Below are positions 32,213-44,265 of a stretch of DNA of 64,000 nt, one piece after another. The notes beneath the pieces were generated by a model. The model was not told where the DNA came from. It searched no databases and worked only from the letters and a program-made list of their open reading frames with translations. Source of the DNA: Gnetum montanum. Taxonomy: Eukaryota; Streptophyta; Gnetopsida; Gnetales; Gnetaceae. Position numbers and translations under genes: made by a program. The stretch covers positions 90,339-154,338 of the forward strand of contig MNCI01022121.1 of assembly GCA_015680685.1 (NCBI GenBank), given 5' to 3'. How positions within the stretch are numbered: position 1 is the first letter of the stretch; every line of letters starts with the position of its first letter.

Positions 32213-33744
32213 TGTGATGTCTAAAAACATTGGTGGCTGGACCACCAAGAGGTTGCCAAGCATATAGCCTAATTGAAAATCCATGGAGGGCCATGCTGGG
32301 AAATAGAAACAAGGTGCCCTAAATGGTCTAGTCAATTAGATAGGGACTTATGTGGTGAATCGTAGGTAAGAAGGGTTTGTACTATGTTATGCATGAATAC
32401 TGGGATTGGCCCTGAAAACAATGACATGAGCATAGAAATATGTATTAAACAATAGAAAAGTGCAAGAGTTATGCTTAATATTAAAGAAAAATGCTTGGAA
32501 AAGAAATGAAATAGAGCTTATGAATGAAAACTTACACCACCCTAAAAATGGGGAGCATAACTATTGCTAGACAAGAGGTGAGAATGGTATGCAGTGTCAA
32601 GTAGGCATAGTGATAACATAGTAGTGTAATCATAGTCTCTAGGATGCCTAGGATGTGAAGCTAATGACTGCCATTTAGACTGAACCTATAGGGTTGGTTG
32701 TTACCCTGTTCTATGGGTGCAATGCAATGGTGGACTATGTTTTGAAAGGCACTAAGGTGTGAAGCTTAAATGTTCAAGTGCAAGAGTGCTAGGGATCTAT
32801 AGAAAGTTAAAATTCCCAATGCTCTTAGTGTGAAACATAGATTAGATGCCACATGGCATGAGCATTGATGAGGTTACACTGACATGTTATGCTTTCATGA
32901 GAGTAGCAAAGTGTTACACTCTAAAGAGTAGTAGCAGGTTTCCAGAGACTACTGAACTATGACTACACTACCACGTTTGTATGTGCCAAAGATTGAGAGA
33001 CCGCAATATACCTACAAATAGTGCAAAAATAGTACAACTTGGATGCTATGCTGCAAGACAATGTCTTCCCCCTCTTTCAAGTAGGACCAAGCTTAGAAAC
33101 AATTTTGGGAACCAATGGAGATGCAAAAGAGATACAAATTGATGATCTTGATTGCCAGAGGAATGTTAGAGTTGAAACAAAGGCCAATTCTGATTTCTAG
33201 AAGGTTTTGAATACTATCATAATCTTTTCTCTAGTGTCAAGCTAGCTACGCTCTAGAGAGTAACACAACACTTAGCAGGGCATAAAAATCCAAGAGATAG
33301 AAAATTTGTTGAAGTATTTTTCCATCATGAGTAATTTTGGCAACCTCTAGCCTAGTATTTGGATGAACTAGCCACTAGAACATGTGTTACGCTAGCTACG
33401 CTATGGAGTGTAGCAAGCGTGAAAACCTTGGAGATATAAAATTTGTTGAACTATTTCATCCATCCCAAGTGATCTTTGATCACTTTTGGCTTAACACTTG
33501 GGAAAAATAGCCATGGAAGTGTGTGCTATGTTAACTATGTTGAGAAGCGTAGCAAGATACTTAGAAAAATTTTCCTATGACTACTACTAACACTTAGAAA
33601 AATTTTGCAAAATAGGCCTTAATGTGTGCTACACTAGCTATACTAGAGAGTGCAACACCCACACTTAGAAAAATCTTGCCAAGTTTTGACACTTAGAAAA
33701 ATTTGTTGTTGAAGATGTAGAAGACTGAAATTGGTGGTGTTTCA
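32213..33744 (-). repeat. E1 5' LTR (1532 bp)
   Basis: On the minus strand it starts TGAAACACCACC (33744) and ends CATCACA (32213). It is homologous in part to the E3 LTR (for example the block AAGAGCATTGGGAATTTTAA). It carries palindromes such as CTACACTCT...AGAGTGTAGC and GCTAGCTACGCT repeated from 32880 to 33670. Confidence 0.85.
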
Positions 33745-33759
33745 AGTTATGAAGTCAAA

Positions 33760-33960
33760 CTAGCATCCACAACCTAGTCCACTATGACCTCAAACTAAAC
33801 ATCCACCATCCACTATGATGAGAAACTAGCACAATGGTCTGCTAGGACCTTAAACTAGCACATCATATTCTACCAGGACCTTAAACTGGGTTCATGATCT
33901 ACTAGGACCTTAAACTAGTACAATATGTGGTTTACCAAGACCTAAAACTAGGTTTGCAAT
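33760..33960. repeat. Minisatellite of E3 (post-integrase type)
   Basis: Six units of about 30-35 bp with the form CTAGGACCTTAAACTAGCAC, the cleanest version of the array seen in E1 and E2. Confidence 0.8.
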
Positions 33961-35470
33961 TCGACATTGATAGTTCAAAACACATAGTTTTCTAGATAAG
34001 TGAGCATGAATACTTCCAATTCTTTGTCACCTACCCACACCTCTTACGTAGGGTGGGGTTGGGCATTGTAGTTCCAAATTGAAGTTCACATCATCAAGGA
34101 TCCCTCTTGAACATTTGCAGTGTCACCATCCTCAACATCTTGTTGATCTTCTAGAGATGTCTTTAGTCATCTTTTTGACCTTTCATAGCTACCACCCATT
34201 GCTAATCATCTTGGTCAAAGATCTCACTATTAGCACCATTTGTTGGAGAACCAAAGGTACTTTGGTCCAGCCATAGCACTACCATTCTCTAACACTCACC
34301 ATTGCCTAAGCTTGGAAGAGCATTCAGCAATGTGATTCTCTACCATGCTATTGGGTTTCTATCTCCTATCCTTGGTGAGCATTCCCAAGCATCTACATCA
34401 CTAATTCTTTTAACCACTTGTGTGCTCACTTCTAGTGTGGTTTCTAGAGGTTTTTCAGCCTACTACCACTGGTGCCCACATTGGCCTTACTGCTTTGGAC
34501 ACTACATGCACCTACAATTGACACAGCACTCGTGGACCTTACAGTGCCCTTGCAAATAGGACTTTGTCTTCATCTCACATGGTGTGGCTGTTTTTCTTAT
34601 TTTCTCTGTGTTGAATTTATAGCATGAAGCCTTAGTGACATTGTTCAAGGATGTGTTTCATCATGGTGGCAAGTCACCACACTACTCTGATGTATCCGCT
34701 TTGACTCATCAAGCTACTCAAGAGTGCACATCCCTATTATCCCATTGTAGAATGTTCACATTTATCCCTTTTCCTTACATTTTTCCTACATTCCCTGCAA
34801 GCATCTCTAATGCACATAACACCCTTCTTTCAATCAACCGTAGAATCCATGATGGACGTAATGCAACTTGTCTCATGGGGAGCCATTGTGGACTAGTCAA
34901 AGCCCCAAGCAGATGTAACAGAACTTCTACGTAAATTTTGTTAAGTGGCACATAGTCCACTTAGCAACACAATAAAAAAAAATAGAAGAGAAAATGAAAA
35001 AGAAAGAAGAAAGCAAAAACAAAATGAAAAAATAAAAATGAAACCAAAAGAAAAAAAGAGAAAATAGGATGAAACAAATGTCCAAATAAAAATAGCATAG
35101 TTCCCATTTCACAACTAATCCAACCCCAGATTGACCATCTCATAAGCGCTTTGATAAGAGGTCAAAATCCTAAGGGTAGGCCATCTTCGCTTGTTGACTC
35201 CCTCATAAGCACTTCGACGAGGGATCATGCTTTGGGCAAAAAGCCATCATAATGTTGCATCCTATAATCACATTTACAATGAACATCCTTTCCTCTCATT
35301 ATCCCTTAATCCATTTCCCTAACATGTTCCCTATCATACTTTATTTTCTTAGCACTCTCAAGCACAGTGAAGTGGTGTCTAATTGGGCACTAACGAGTGG
35401 TGTCGGTGTCATATTCGCTATGGTGTTTCATATTCTTTGTCAACATCTCTTAGGACACTCCTCCAAACAT
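33961..35470 (+). other. E3 3' untranslated region
   Basis: No protein similarity is seen on either strand over 1.5 kb. It includes a purine-rich, A-rich tract at 34965-35070 and two similar phrases around 35140 and 35205 (CATAAGCRCTTYGA). The open frames are short and unrelated to known families. Confidence 0.45.
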
Positions 35471-35486
35471 CAACAAATAGGGGCAA

Positions 35487-36837
35487 TGAAAAACTACCAA
35501 TTTTGGGCTTCTGCATCTTCAATAGCAAATTTTCCTACGTGTCAAAACTTGTCAATTTTTTTTAAGTGTTGGGACTATGCTCTCTAGCATAGCCAATGTA
35601 GCACACATTTCCATGACCAATTTTCCCAAGTGCTAAGCTAGAAGTGGTCAAGGATCATTTGGGATAAATGAAATAGTTTAGTAAATATTCTATCTCCTAG
35701 ATTATCATGCTTTCTATGCTCCCTAGCATATCCAGCATGACACATATCCTAGTAGCTAGTTTTCCCAAGTACCAAGCTAGAGGTTGTTAGAATTGCTTAA
35801 GATGGCAAAAATAGTTTTACAAATTTTCTATCTCTTAGGTTGCTATGCTCCACACCATAGCAAGCATAACATAGGTTCTAGTACCTAGTTTTGCCTAGTG
35901 TTAGATAAAGATCTATTAAGCTAGCTTGACATGGAAGACACATTGGCACATTTTCTAACTTCTGAGGCTACCTCTCCGACTATGCCCCAAAGTGTAGCTA
36001 GTGTACCCTGAAGGAAGACTGCATATTTTATTAAAATTTGGCTAAGTATCCCTACTACGCTACCTAGCATAGCTAGTATAACTAGTGTGAAATATCAAAA
36101 TTTTGCAAATTTTCACGAAGTGTTGTGTTACGCTCTAGAGTGTAGCTAGTTTGACATTAGAGAAAAGTTTCCAATAGCATCCAAAAGCCTCTAGAACTTA
36201 GTATCAACCTTCATCTTAGCTTCGACACTCCTCTAGTAAGTAGGATTAGTAATTCACATCTCTTTTGCAACCCCAATGGTTTCCAAAATTGTTCCTATGC
36301 TCGACCCTTCTTGAAAGAGAGAAAGATGTAGTCTCAGAGTGTATCCTCCAAGTTGCATTGGTTTTTCATTGTTTATAGGTACATTGCAGTTTTCTCAAAA
36401 TGTAGCATAGGAAGTTGGGGCAATGTACTCATAGTTCAGTAGTCCCTGGGAACCCATTGTTGTTCTTTAGAGCATAATACTTTGCTACTCTCATGAGAGC
36501 ATAACATATCAACATAACCCCATCTAAGCTCATGCCATGTGACACCGATGCCACGTGGTGCCCAATTTGCATTTCACACTAAACCTAGCCCTATGAATAC
36601 CCCGATGTCTAGCTCTCTAGGGGTTGGTAAATTAAAAGAGCATTGGGAATTTTAAATTTTGTGCATCCTTGGTATTCTCACACCCGAACATCTAAGCTTC
36701 CCACCTTGGCACCTTCCGAAATGTAGTCCACTATTGCACCTACAAAACACAGCAAGAGTCAACTTGATAGGTTTAGTTTTCATGGTAGTCGCTAGCTCCA
36801 GGTCCCAGGCATATGCCTAGTTGGAATTCTAACTACC
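35487..36837 (+). repeat. E3 3' LTR, truncated
   Basis: It starts TGAAAAACTACCAATTTTGG and aligns with the E1 LTR along its length. Palindromes of the type TATGCTCYCTAGCATA occur near 35575, 35713, 35843, 35965, 36055 and 36127. A sequence TATGAATACCCCGATGTC (36593) matches the TATA-like site of the E2 LTRs. Similarity stops near 36830. Confidence 0.8.
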
Positions 36838-37770
36838 TCTGCCATGTTAAGAATACTTCTAGTCACCAACAAAGGTTCATTATCATGACTATGTTAATGA
36901 CATCAATGATTGTTTCTATCACCTTTACATCCTTGATGGCCTTGATGGTCATTGTTGTCTTGTTAATCACCTTCATCATAATTGTTTTATGGTGGCTTGT
37001 ATGAGATCCAAAAGATGAAGAGGAATGTTTGTAATTAGATTAAGAGGATAAAGAAGAAGGTGGACCACCAGCTCTTCATTCATTATGACCACCATCCTTA
37101 GATCCTTTGTCATTGTGATGTTTACCCAAGTCACTATCTTGACTGTCATGTTTTCTTGTACTTGGTTTATGAATAGTGGATTGCAAGTTCAGGGTCACAC
37201 CTTCATCACCAATAATAGAGGGTGTAGAATTTCTATATTGAGAAACCTCAAGGGGAGGATCCACATTATCATCTTGGTTTAGTAGTAACAAGAGATTAGT
37301 AAAATGTTTTCCCTTTTCAAGGTCATAGTGCTTCGCCTAGTGTTAATCACTCTTGCACTGTGTTTCAATGAGATGATAATCATGAGTGTCATGATCATCC
37401 ACAACATATTTCTTGTTAATATTTGAGATGCCTAACTTTTTAAGGATTTGAAGTAGCATTCCAAGGACAAATCGATTATGGGGCACTATGATGTTGCCCT
37501 CCATATCATGCCATCATAGCTATCCATCTTGATGTAGGATGAAGGTGAAGTCTGGTACATACTCATCTAGATGAGTATATACCACTTTACACTCTTGTGG
37601 GATTGGTGGTTTAACATCTTCATGCCTATGGGAAAAACGCATTTTGCAACCAATAAAATTATCAATATTCTTAGTAGTTATATGTCATGTGAGAGTGATG
37701 TTGACCTTGAGTTCATCCAATGATATTAATAATATTTACTAATCCTAGATAGCACATGTTTCAACAAAGA
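36838..37770 (-). pseudogene. E6 gag N-terminal region, degenerate
   Basis: Minus-strand reading: LDELKVNITLT, VVYTHLDEYVPDFTFILHQD, PHNRFVLGMLLQILKKLG, YVVDDHDTHDYHLIETQC, then an acidic and S/H-rich stretch (KPSTRKHDSQDSDLGKHHND). The block around DFTFILHQD to the HLIETQ end is shared with E5 (52200-51970) but absent in E4, E7 and E8. From about 36960 down the sequence becomes similar to the Athila-like gag of E7 (59520). No function is known for the extra domain. Confidence 0.6.
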
Positions 37771-37772
37771 AG

Positions 37773-37792
37773 GTCCTTGGTAATGGTGCTAA
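37773..37792 (-). other. E6 primer-binding site, tRNA-Asp type
   Basis: TTAGCACCATTACCAAGGA on the minus strand next to the LTR end. It resembles TGGCGCCGTTGCCGGGG, the plant tRNA-Asp complement used by Athila elements, with several transitions. Confidence 0.55.
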
Positions 37793-38705
37793 TGATGAGT
37801 AGTGAGGTACCCCTACACCTAACCATACGAATCACACAACGTTCACATGCAATCCAATCGAATTCTATGGACTTTATAGTTTCCAATACACTAGTCTTCT
37901 AGGAAGTGAACTTTTCCCTAAGGTTATTCAGTGTCTTCCAATACACTTGTGAAGCATAATAATATGGTTAAGAGTAATTGAGGCATATCATTTTTATCAT
38001 TTTATGTTTTATGTCTTTGGGTGCTTGAAGAGAGAGAGAGAGAGAGATAGAGTAATTTAATAACTAATTTAAATTAACTAACTAACTACTCTCTAATTAA
38101 TCCTAACATAAGAATCTGTTCCCCTTTTCGTATATGTCCTAAACTCATGTATCCACTAATAGGTTACCAAGCGCTATGCTACTGGGTGTACTAAGCAATA
38201 ACACTATTGGGATTACCAAGTGAATACATGTTATGCTTGAACTAGTTATACTTCTGTATTTAATATATCTAGCTTATCTTGCTTGATTAGCTTATCTTAA
38301 ATAATTTACTAAAAGCATTAAATGCATAAATAAATATCTAAACTATCCAGAATGCTACAAGGTTTAGCAAGGAGCTCATGTTTATTACCATACACACTAT
38401 CATGCTTAGGTACAACAATGTTCATATCAACATCCATACACTCAATGGCTTCTACTGCGAGCACTTGGAGAAATATTCTAATGTTCAAATGTAAAAACTA
38501 CAAGAGTTTGGCTACTACTATGAATCTAATACCCATGAATATGACTAGGATGTCATATTTATAGTTTTTGCTCTAAGCCTGCATCGATGAGGCCCTATCA
38601 ATGTAGCTAATATTATGTGAATGTAGCCCCATCTATGGGGAAACATCATGTAAATAGGACCTCATTGACAAGGGCCCATCAATGTAGCTTATTGAGACTT
38701 CATCA
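37793..38705 (-). repeat. E6 LTR (5')
   Basis: Ends TGATGA (at 38705, minus strand) and TCATCA (at 37793): a 6-bp terminal inverted repeat. A TATA box (TATAAATA, minus strand) lies at 38556-38563. It contains the AG dinucleotide run at 38029-38048. Confidence 0.8.
38029..38048. repeat. AG microsatellite
   Basis: About ten AG units inside the E6 LTR. Confidence 0.9.
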
Positions 38706-38873
38706 AATTCTTGTGTTTTATTACTAATTAAGGTAATCATTAGCCTTTCTGTACAAGATTCAAACCAAGTCTAAACCACATTTCAATGACATTACATTAT
38801 CTCATCTTTTGGAAGTATAGTTGTAAGACTACCATTGTTGCAATGAGTATTGTCACTTAGCATATTGTCTAAG
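38706..38873 (-). mobile_element. E5 interior fragment left of E4
   Basis: This short stretch aligns in reverse with E4 internal sequence at about 42950-43100 (TCAAACCAAGTCTAAACCAC and neighbours) and continues across the E4 insertion into 48070. It is therefore E5, minus strand, flanked by E6 on the other side. Confidence 0.7.
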
Positions 38874-39718
38874 TGATGAGTCATGATTTTTGTCAGCTCC
38901 AATATCAAGTCCTAAGAAATGATGTTGAATATTTGATATCGTCTCTGCTATGATATCCTATAAATACATACAATAGTTAGGTGCATGATTGGGACATAGT
39001 TTTATTGTTAGATTTTAGATAAATTTTTCTAGATTCTTGATTTTAAGTTATGTTGTTCCTAGTGCATGCCGGTAATGTGATGTTTGTGATTATATGACAT
39101 CCTTATTCAAGTGTGATGTACTTAGACACATTACATGACCAAAAATAAAGATTGAGATTACTTCCATCATTGTAACATCCACTTAGATTTATTATTTTCT
39201 TTAATTTTTTTATTATTTACTTTTTTTAGTTATTGTTTCCATTTATTGCTATTTACTATTCTTGTCATTACGCTAAATGAGTACAACTAATTGTAAACGT
39301 TTAAGTGTACTTATTTGGTAACCTAGCAGTGTATTGTTTAGTAAGCCCAATGAAACATGCTTGGTAATCACAATGATAGTTATATGAAGTCCAAGGCATG
39401 TGCCAATGGTTAGGAATGGATACTCATCACACGTAGGCTAGGTTAGATTTTACTTTCCACTGTTAATTAGCTTAATTAATTTATCTCTTTATTGTCATTT
39501 GGAGTAGCATAGGGCTAGACAACATTAATCACATGCATCACTTTGGACTAAATCATATGTGAAAAAGGTATCAATAGTCCAAATGGGAAGACAACAAACT
39601 GTAATCAAAGCATAACAATTTAGGTGCATAACTAGTCCCATTCATGGAATTCAATTGGATCATGTTTGAATGCTTATGATTCATATGGTTGGACATAGGG
39701 GTACCTCATCATTCATCA
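38874..39718 (+). repeat. E4 5' LTR (845 bp)
   Basis: Terminal TGATGAG and TCATCA. TATA box TATAAATA at 38959-38966; polyadenylation signal AATAAA at 39144-39149. The U3 part contains ATATC-type palindromic phrases (AATATCAAG, GATATCGTC). Both signals are conserved in the 3' LTR and in E8. Confidence 0.88.
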
Positions 39719-39741
39719 TTGGCCCCATTGCTGAGGAATGG
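39719..39741 (+). other. E4 primer-binding site, tRNA-Asp type
   Basis: TTGGCCCCATTGCTGAGGA directly follows the LTR, like TTGGCACTATTGCTAGAGA in E8 and TTGGTGCCATTGCTAGGGA in E5. Together they resemble the tRNA-Asp complement after C-to-T decay. Confidence 0.7.
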
Positions 39742-39844
39742 TGCTAGTTATCTAGATTAGTTATATCATACACAATCACTGTAAATGCATTAACGATATA
39801 CCTTTAAGAAAATATTGAATCATACACATCATTAACTAAAAGCA

Positions 39845-42310
39845 ATGTCTCTTTCACAAGGAAGCGATAATGCATTATATGGTGAAAAAATCCATTAGAT
39901 AACTAATGAGATATAAGTTGAAGAAAATTGGAGTGACCAATCTTATGTAGGAGTTTCATATATTCATGACCATCCTAATGACACTCAAATACTACATTCA
40001 CCTAAGGCAAACAACCCTGGAGGAGATGAGGTAGGTCCTAGACCAGCGAAGGCCTCAAGGCCTAAGACTTCCTTGAAGCCTAGAAACAGTAAATCATGAG
40101 ACCCTAGGGAACACCATAGAAGCCATGGCAATCCTCCTAGTTACTCATCTTCTTCTTCCCCTTTCACATCTAGTTCTAGTGATGATGAACATAGGTATGG
40201 AGAAAAAGCTTCACTAAAGGGTTGAAATAATACTAGAAATTAAACCCATGGGAAGAATCAAAGATATCAAAATGAACATAGTGAACATCGGCATAGTCAA
40301 AAAAATAGAAATAGAAATTTTCCTCACAACCTATCTAATGAAGATGAACCATTTTTGGCCACTAAAAACCTAATGTAGATCATAGTGGTAGTTAAGATAT
40401 CTCATAGGCATTGCAAAGAGAGTTTCCTACCTAGGCTTGATATGAATAATATTTCTAAATTTGTATAAGGCTATGATTTGAATTCACAACATCATTTACA
40501 AGCCTTCCATGATGCCTACGTTTTCTAAAACATTGAAAGTGGGTGGAAAAAGCTGAAGCTCTCTCCTAGGATACTAAATGATAGAGCTAAAGTGTGGTAT
40601 AGATCGTTGAAACCAAATTCAATTTGATGGTGGTCCACAATGCTGAAATTCTTCAATGAGAAGTACTAAACCTATGTAAGGGTGTCCAACCTGAGGAGAT
40701 AGATCCAAGAATGAAAGTAAGAACAGCATGAACCCTTAGACATGACCTTAGATAAATATTATTTTCTATTGAATTGATGTCCAAACCATGGTTTCTCTAA
40801 GGAAAGGCAAATTTTCCACATCATAGATGGACTTCATAATGAACCAAGGAAGATCCTTCGAATTTATGCCCTAGGTCAATTATACAAGCTATGAACCCAT
40901 TGGATCTAAGAGCTAATTAAGTGTGTAGTGAAAGAAGAAGGATAGATATTCAAATGAGAGAATGTTGAGAAATATCACTCGGACCTAACTCTTCAAAAGA
41001 AGGAGCTCCATATCTATGGTAAAGAGAAAGAGGTTGCTCTTGATAAGGTGATAATGCAATGAACCTTATCTATCGATGAACTTGAAGCAAAATTTAATAG
41101 GATGTCAAAGTGGATATATGAAAAAGTTACAACTCTTATAGAAATTATAGAGGAGAGGGTAACACAAAACAAACCACATGATCACTATAAATGAAGGAGG
41201 TAGTACCAAGAAATAGGTAAGAACACTTACCAAAAAACAAGGGAAATGTCCGAAGGAAAAGAGGCTATAGACTTAACCATGAATGAAGATGATGGATGTG
41301 ACATCTACATATATGATTACCTAAAGGGGAATTTCCTAGTCATGTTACACCTACATGAGTATTGGGCTTTTGCATTAAATTCCAAATTCATACCAAAGCA
41401 CATGCTTATGAGATTAGTTATAGACAGTCCCATAACCAACTATAGTATCCTAGGAGGACTTATTACTAGCTGCAACACTATCATCAACCACAATGGAAAA
41501 ATCCACAATCATGGGGAAGGCCACCACCAAACTAGCCCTACCCTTATTAGTAGCCACGATTGTATGGATATTATGTTTAACACCCTATTTCTCCAACTAG
41601 TTCTACATCCTCCACTTCAAATCACCACTATCACTCTTCCAAGTACCATCAACCTATGACATCTCTTGAATGATCACCACCTTACATCTCTTACCATCCA
41701 TCCTATCCTTGATATTCTCATGCTCCACCACCATCACATGCTACCACCAACAACATAGGAAGGTTCAACACCATAACATCGACAAATGAATGCCACCTAT
41801 GCTACAAATTGGCATAGACATGCTGATACCAGTATGTTTCCATTGCAAACTTAGAAACATCCTTTCTTTAGGATAGGCCCCAAGTGGAAGCACAACATTC
41901 AGGGACCTACCACATCATTCAAACTAGTACAATGCCAATCTAGTGAAATGCCTCCCCTTTCACAACCAATGTCCTCTAATCCTATGCAAGGGCCACCATC
42001 CATCATTACTCCAACACCCAACTAAAGTAATGAATCTAGCAATGTGGGAAGACAAATGAATCCATGCATATCATATTATGATCAAGGGTGTAATCATGGG
42101 CCATACATCTACAACATTAACATGACTCATACCTTGAACCACCATATGTTTAACAACCAAGTGTGTGAACAAAAACTTATCTACACTACTACCACTAAAC
42201 CAAGAGACACCTGGTGGCTTGAAAATGGAAGGTTAACAATATTTTATACATGCATGAATCCTGCCTACCCACGTATTAATTCTTATCATGATCAATTGCT
42301 TAGTCATGGG
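39845..42310 (+). pseudogene. E4 gag, degenerate
   Basis: The start ATG 39845 (MSLSQGSDNALYGE) is conserved in E8 (60910). Blocks: RPAKASRPKTSLKPRNSKS, DPREHHRSHGNPPSYSSSSS, then the gag domain HHLQAFHDAYVF, IESGWKKLKLSPRILNDRAK, VWYRSLKPNSI.WWSTMLKF and FFNEKY.TYVRVSNLRR (40480-40700), PNHGFSKERQIFHIIDGLHN (40790-40840), QLYKL.THWI.ELI, then a coiled-coil-like stretch and an H/Y/P-rich tail (41650-42300). E7 repeats these blocks on the minus strand. Many stops. Confidence 0.85.
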
Positions 42311-42320
42311 GGAAACACCC
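42299..42320 (+). other. Internal polypurine-tract-like motif (E4)
   Basis: TTAGTCATGGGGGAAA at the end of gag resembles TTAGTCATGGGGGTACAA before the 3' LTR (47180-47196). E5 has AATTGTGGGGGAGATG (minus strand, about 48900) at the matching place. Confidence 0.5.
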
Positions 42321-44265
42321 CAATTTCACCCTCAAAATTAATAAGTGTTTTTCATCTTTTTGTTTTATAATTTTTATTATTTTTTTATTTCTTGATACAA
42401 ATTTTCCTACCCCTTTTAACATTTTCCATTTTCTATTTTCATTTTCCTTGTTCAGTAATCTTGCTTATGAATAAAATGATCATGTAGCCCATTTAGATGA
42501 GGTTTTCTCTATGTTTTCAAGTCATGAGGGACTGATTATTCAGATAGTGAGACCATGTCATCCATCCACTCATTCCATTAATAAGAGGTTCTTACCCTAG
42601 TTATAATGATATTATTTTTCATCATCAAACTAAAAAGAAATTCATAATCATTGTGCTTGGATACAAAAGTGAAGAACCAAAGGGGAATGTGAAGGGTATG
42701 ACATCAAGGGGATTTGTGGATTCTCTTTGGCCACTTCTGTATGTTCTATCATGTTACTTCCATTATAATTATATCCTTGTAGATCTAACAAAAAATGGGA
42801 GTAAGAGTAACATAGAATGACATCAAATAGAATTTTATAGGTCCCACTAGAAAGACATGTTACCCATGCCTGAAGGCTAGTGGCCTCTCAAACTTAAGAA
42901 AAATAATGTGCCATAAATAAGCTCCTCCCTTACACAAAACACCAAGTGATGTTACTCCTTACAACTATGATAGTCTTATGGTTGTCAACTGATGTGATGA
43001 AATAATGCAATGTCATTGAAATGTGGTTTAGACTTGGTTTGAATCTTGAAAAGAAGGGCTAATGATTACTTAATCATTAATAACACATAAGGATTCATTG
43101 TGCCTTTGGTATAGCACCTCATGTTCCAATTTCTACAATTCTTTCTACAGTCCATCTCATCTTCTTGTTGGTATGATCCTAACTTGTGGTTTTGTGTAAC
43201 ATAGAGTTATTTCCTCAAATTGGTGGTTTTAACATGTGTGTTTTGTTTCATAGGTATGCATTGCGTTCAACCCCTCTAGTGCCTATAGACATTTATAGGT
43301 GTGGCTATACAAGGGCATCATAATCTAGAGCTTGCTTTGGGGAGGATCCACTTGTGTAACTATTTTAACTTGTATTTGTTTGACACAATCACATCATTAT
43401 TAACCTTCTAAGCACATAATTGTTAAATTTCATGCTCTCCCTTATCATGTAATTGATCCATTTCACAACATAAATATGATACCCTTTTTTTGTGTTTTCG
43501 AAAGCTTTTAACATCGATGTCTCCACCTTCTATACTTTCAGTGCCTAAAATGATTTCCTACTTACCCCAAAACTATAGACCTAACCTAAAACCTTCCAAC
43601 CAATCACAGAGCTTCATCTTCCATGCTTAGTACCCTCATTCAATGCAAATTAATGAACCTAGATATCAACTACTCAATACCTAATATCAAGTACCTGATA
43701 TTAGGTCTACAAAACCTATATATATGATCCCTGTGGTGCTCAAAAATCCATTTTCATCATTGAAACTAGGGATTTTTTCAAATTTTCTTTCACAACTCAA
43801 AGCTCTAGGCAATCAACTTCCACTTGCCATATCTTGCTCACTACCACTCCAATTTTTGTATCACTTGAACCCATTTAAACCTAGAGTGTTCAATTTAGTG
43901 TTGTGGGGTGCTTTCATGGAAAACTTGTGCCAAATTTGCAAAATTTGCTATCATCTAGAAGATATTACAAGGGTAAGAAGGTTAAAAAGCTTATGTGTTT
44001 TAATGAACAATCAGTCATAATAATGCCACAAACTTTAATTTTTTCACCCAAGGGACCACAATTGTCATAATAAGCCATACAGAAGGAAAAAGGAACCAAC
44101 TATGAAAGATCATAAAAGAAAATGAACATCATTTGGGCATTTTTCTAAAATTTTTCTAACTCTACAATCTAATGAACTAAATAACTTAATCAAACTAAGG
44201 TCATGAGTAAGGTATAAATCTATTAATGATAAATAACAACATCTTAGTAACATTTGATTCTTGGC
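42321..44265 (+). other. E4 non-coding spacer between gag and 3' frame
   Basis: It starts with a T-rich tract (42340-42440) also found in E5 and E7. Parts match E5 (48070-48890) and E7 (56540-57060), for example GCTTTGGGGAGGATCCACTTG. I see no coding similarity; the short frame at 43724-44020 has no recognisable features. Confidence 0.5.

Larger units (their letters stand above)
1..33744 (-). mobile_element. E1: Tat/Ogre-type Ty3/gypsy LTR retrotransposon, interrupted by E2
   Basis: Reading on the minus strand: 5' LTR (33744-32213), primer-binding site, gag (about 31720-29255), then after the nested E2 the gag end and protease (10141-9150), an antisense accessory cassette (about 9100-2990), RT and RNase H (2990-1346), archaeal-type RNase H (1345-890) and integrase (880-1). 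The 3' end and 3' LTR lie outside the window. Excluding E2, at least 14.6 kb are present. The extra RNase H between the ordinary RNase H and integrase is diagnostic of the Tat lineage. All frames are broken, so the copy is dead. Confidence 0.9.
33745..36837 (+). mobile_element. E3: 3' end of a Tat/Ogre-type element
   Basis: It holds the post-integrase minisatellite (33760-33960), 3' untranslated region, polypurine tract (35471-35486) and most of a 3' LTR (35487-36837). E1 inserted into it at 33744/33745, so the coding part lies beyond the left window edge. The LTR is truncated at its right end by E6. Confidence 0.8.
36838..38705 (-). mobile_element. E6: 5' part of an Athila-like Ty3/gypsy element
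   Basis: On the minus strand: LTR (38705-37793), primer-binding site, then a gag with an extra N-terminal domain, cut at 36838 next to the E3 LTR. No TSD can be given because one end is missing. Confidence 0.75.

Noticed and set aside
34927-35143. Two minus-strand hydrophobic frames
   Set aside because: They are the complement of the A-rich, purine-rich tract of E3, not genes.
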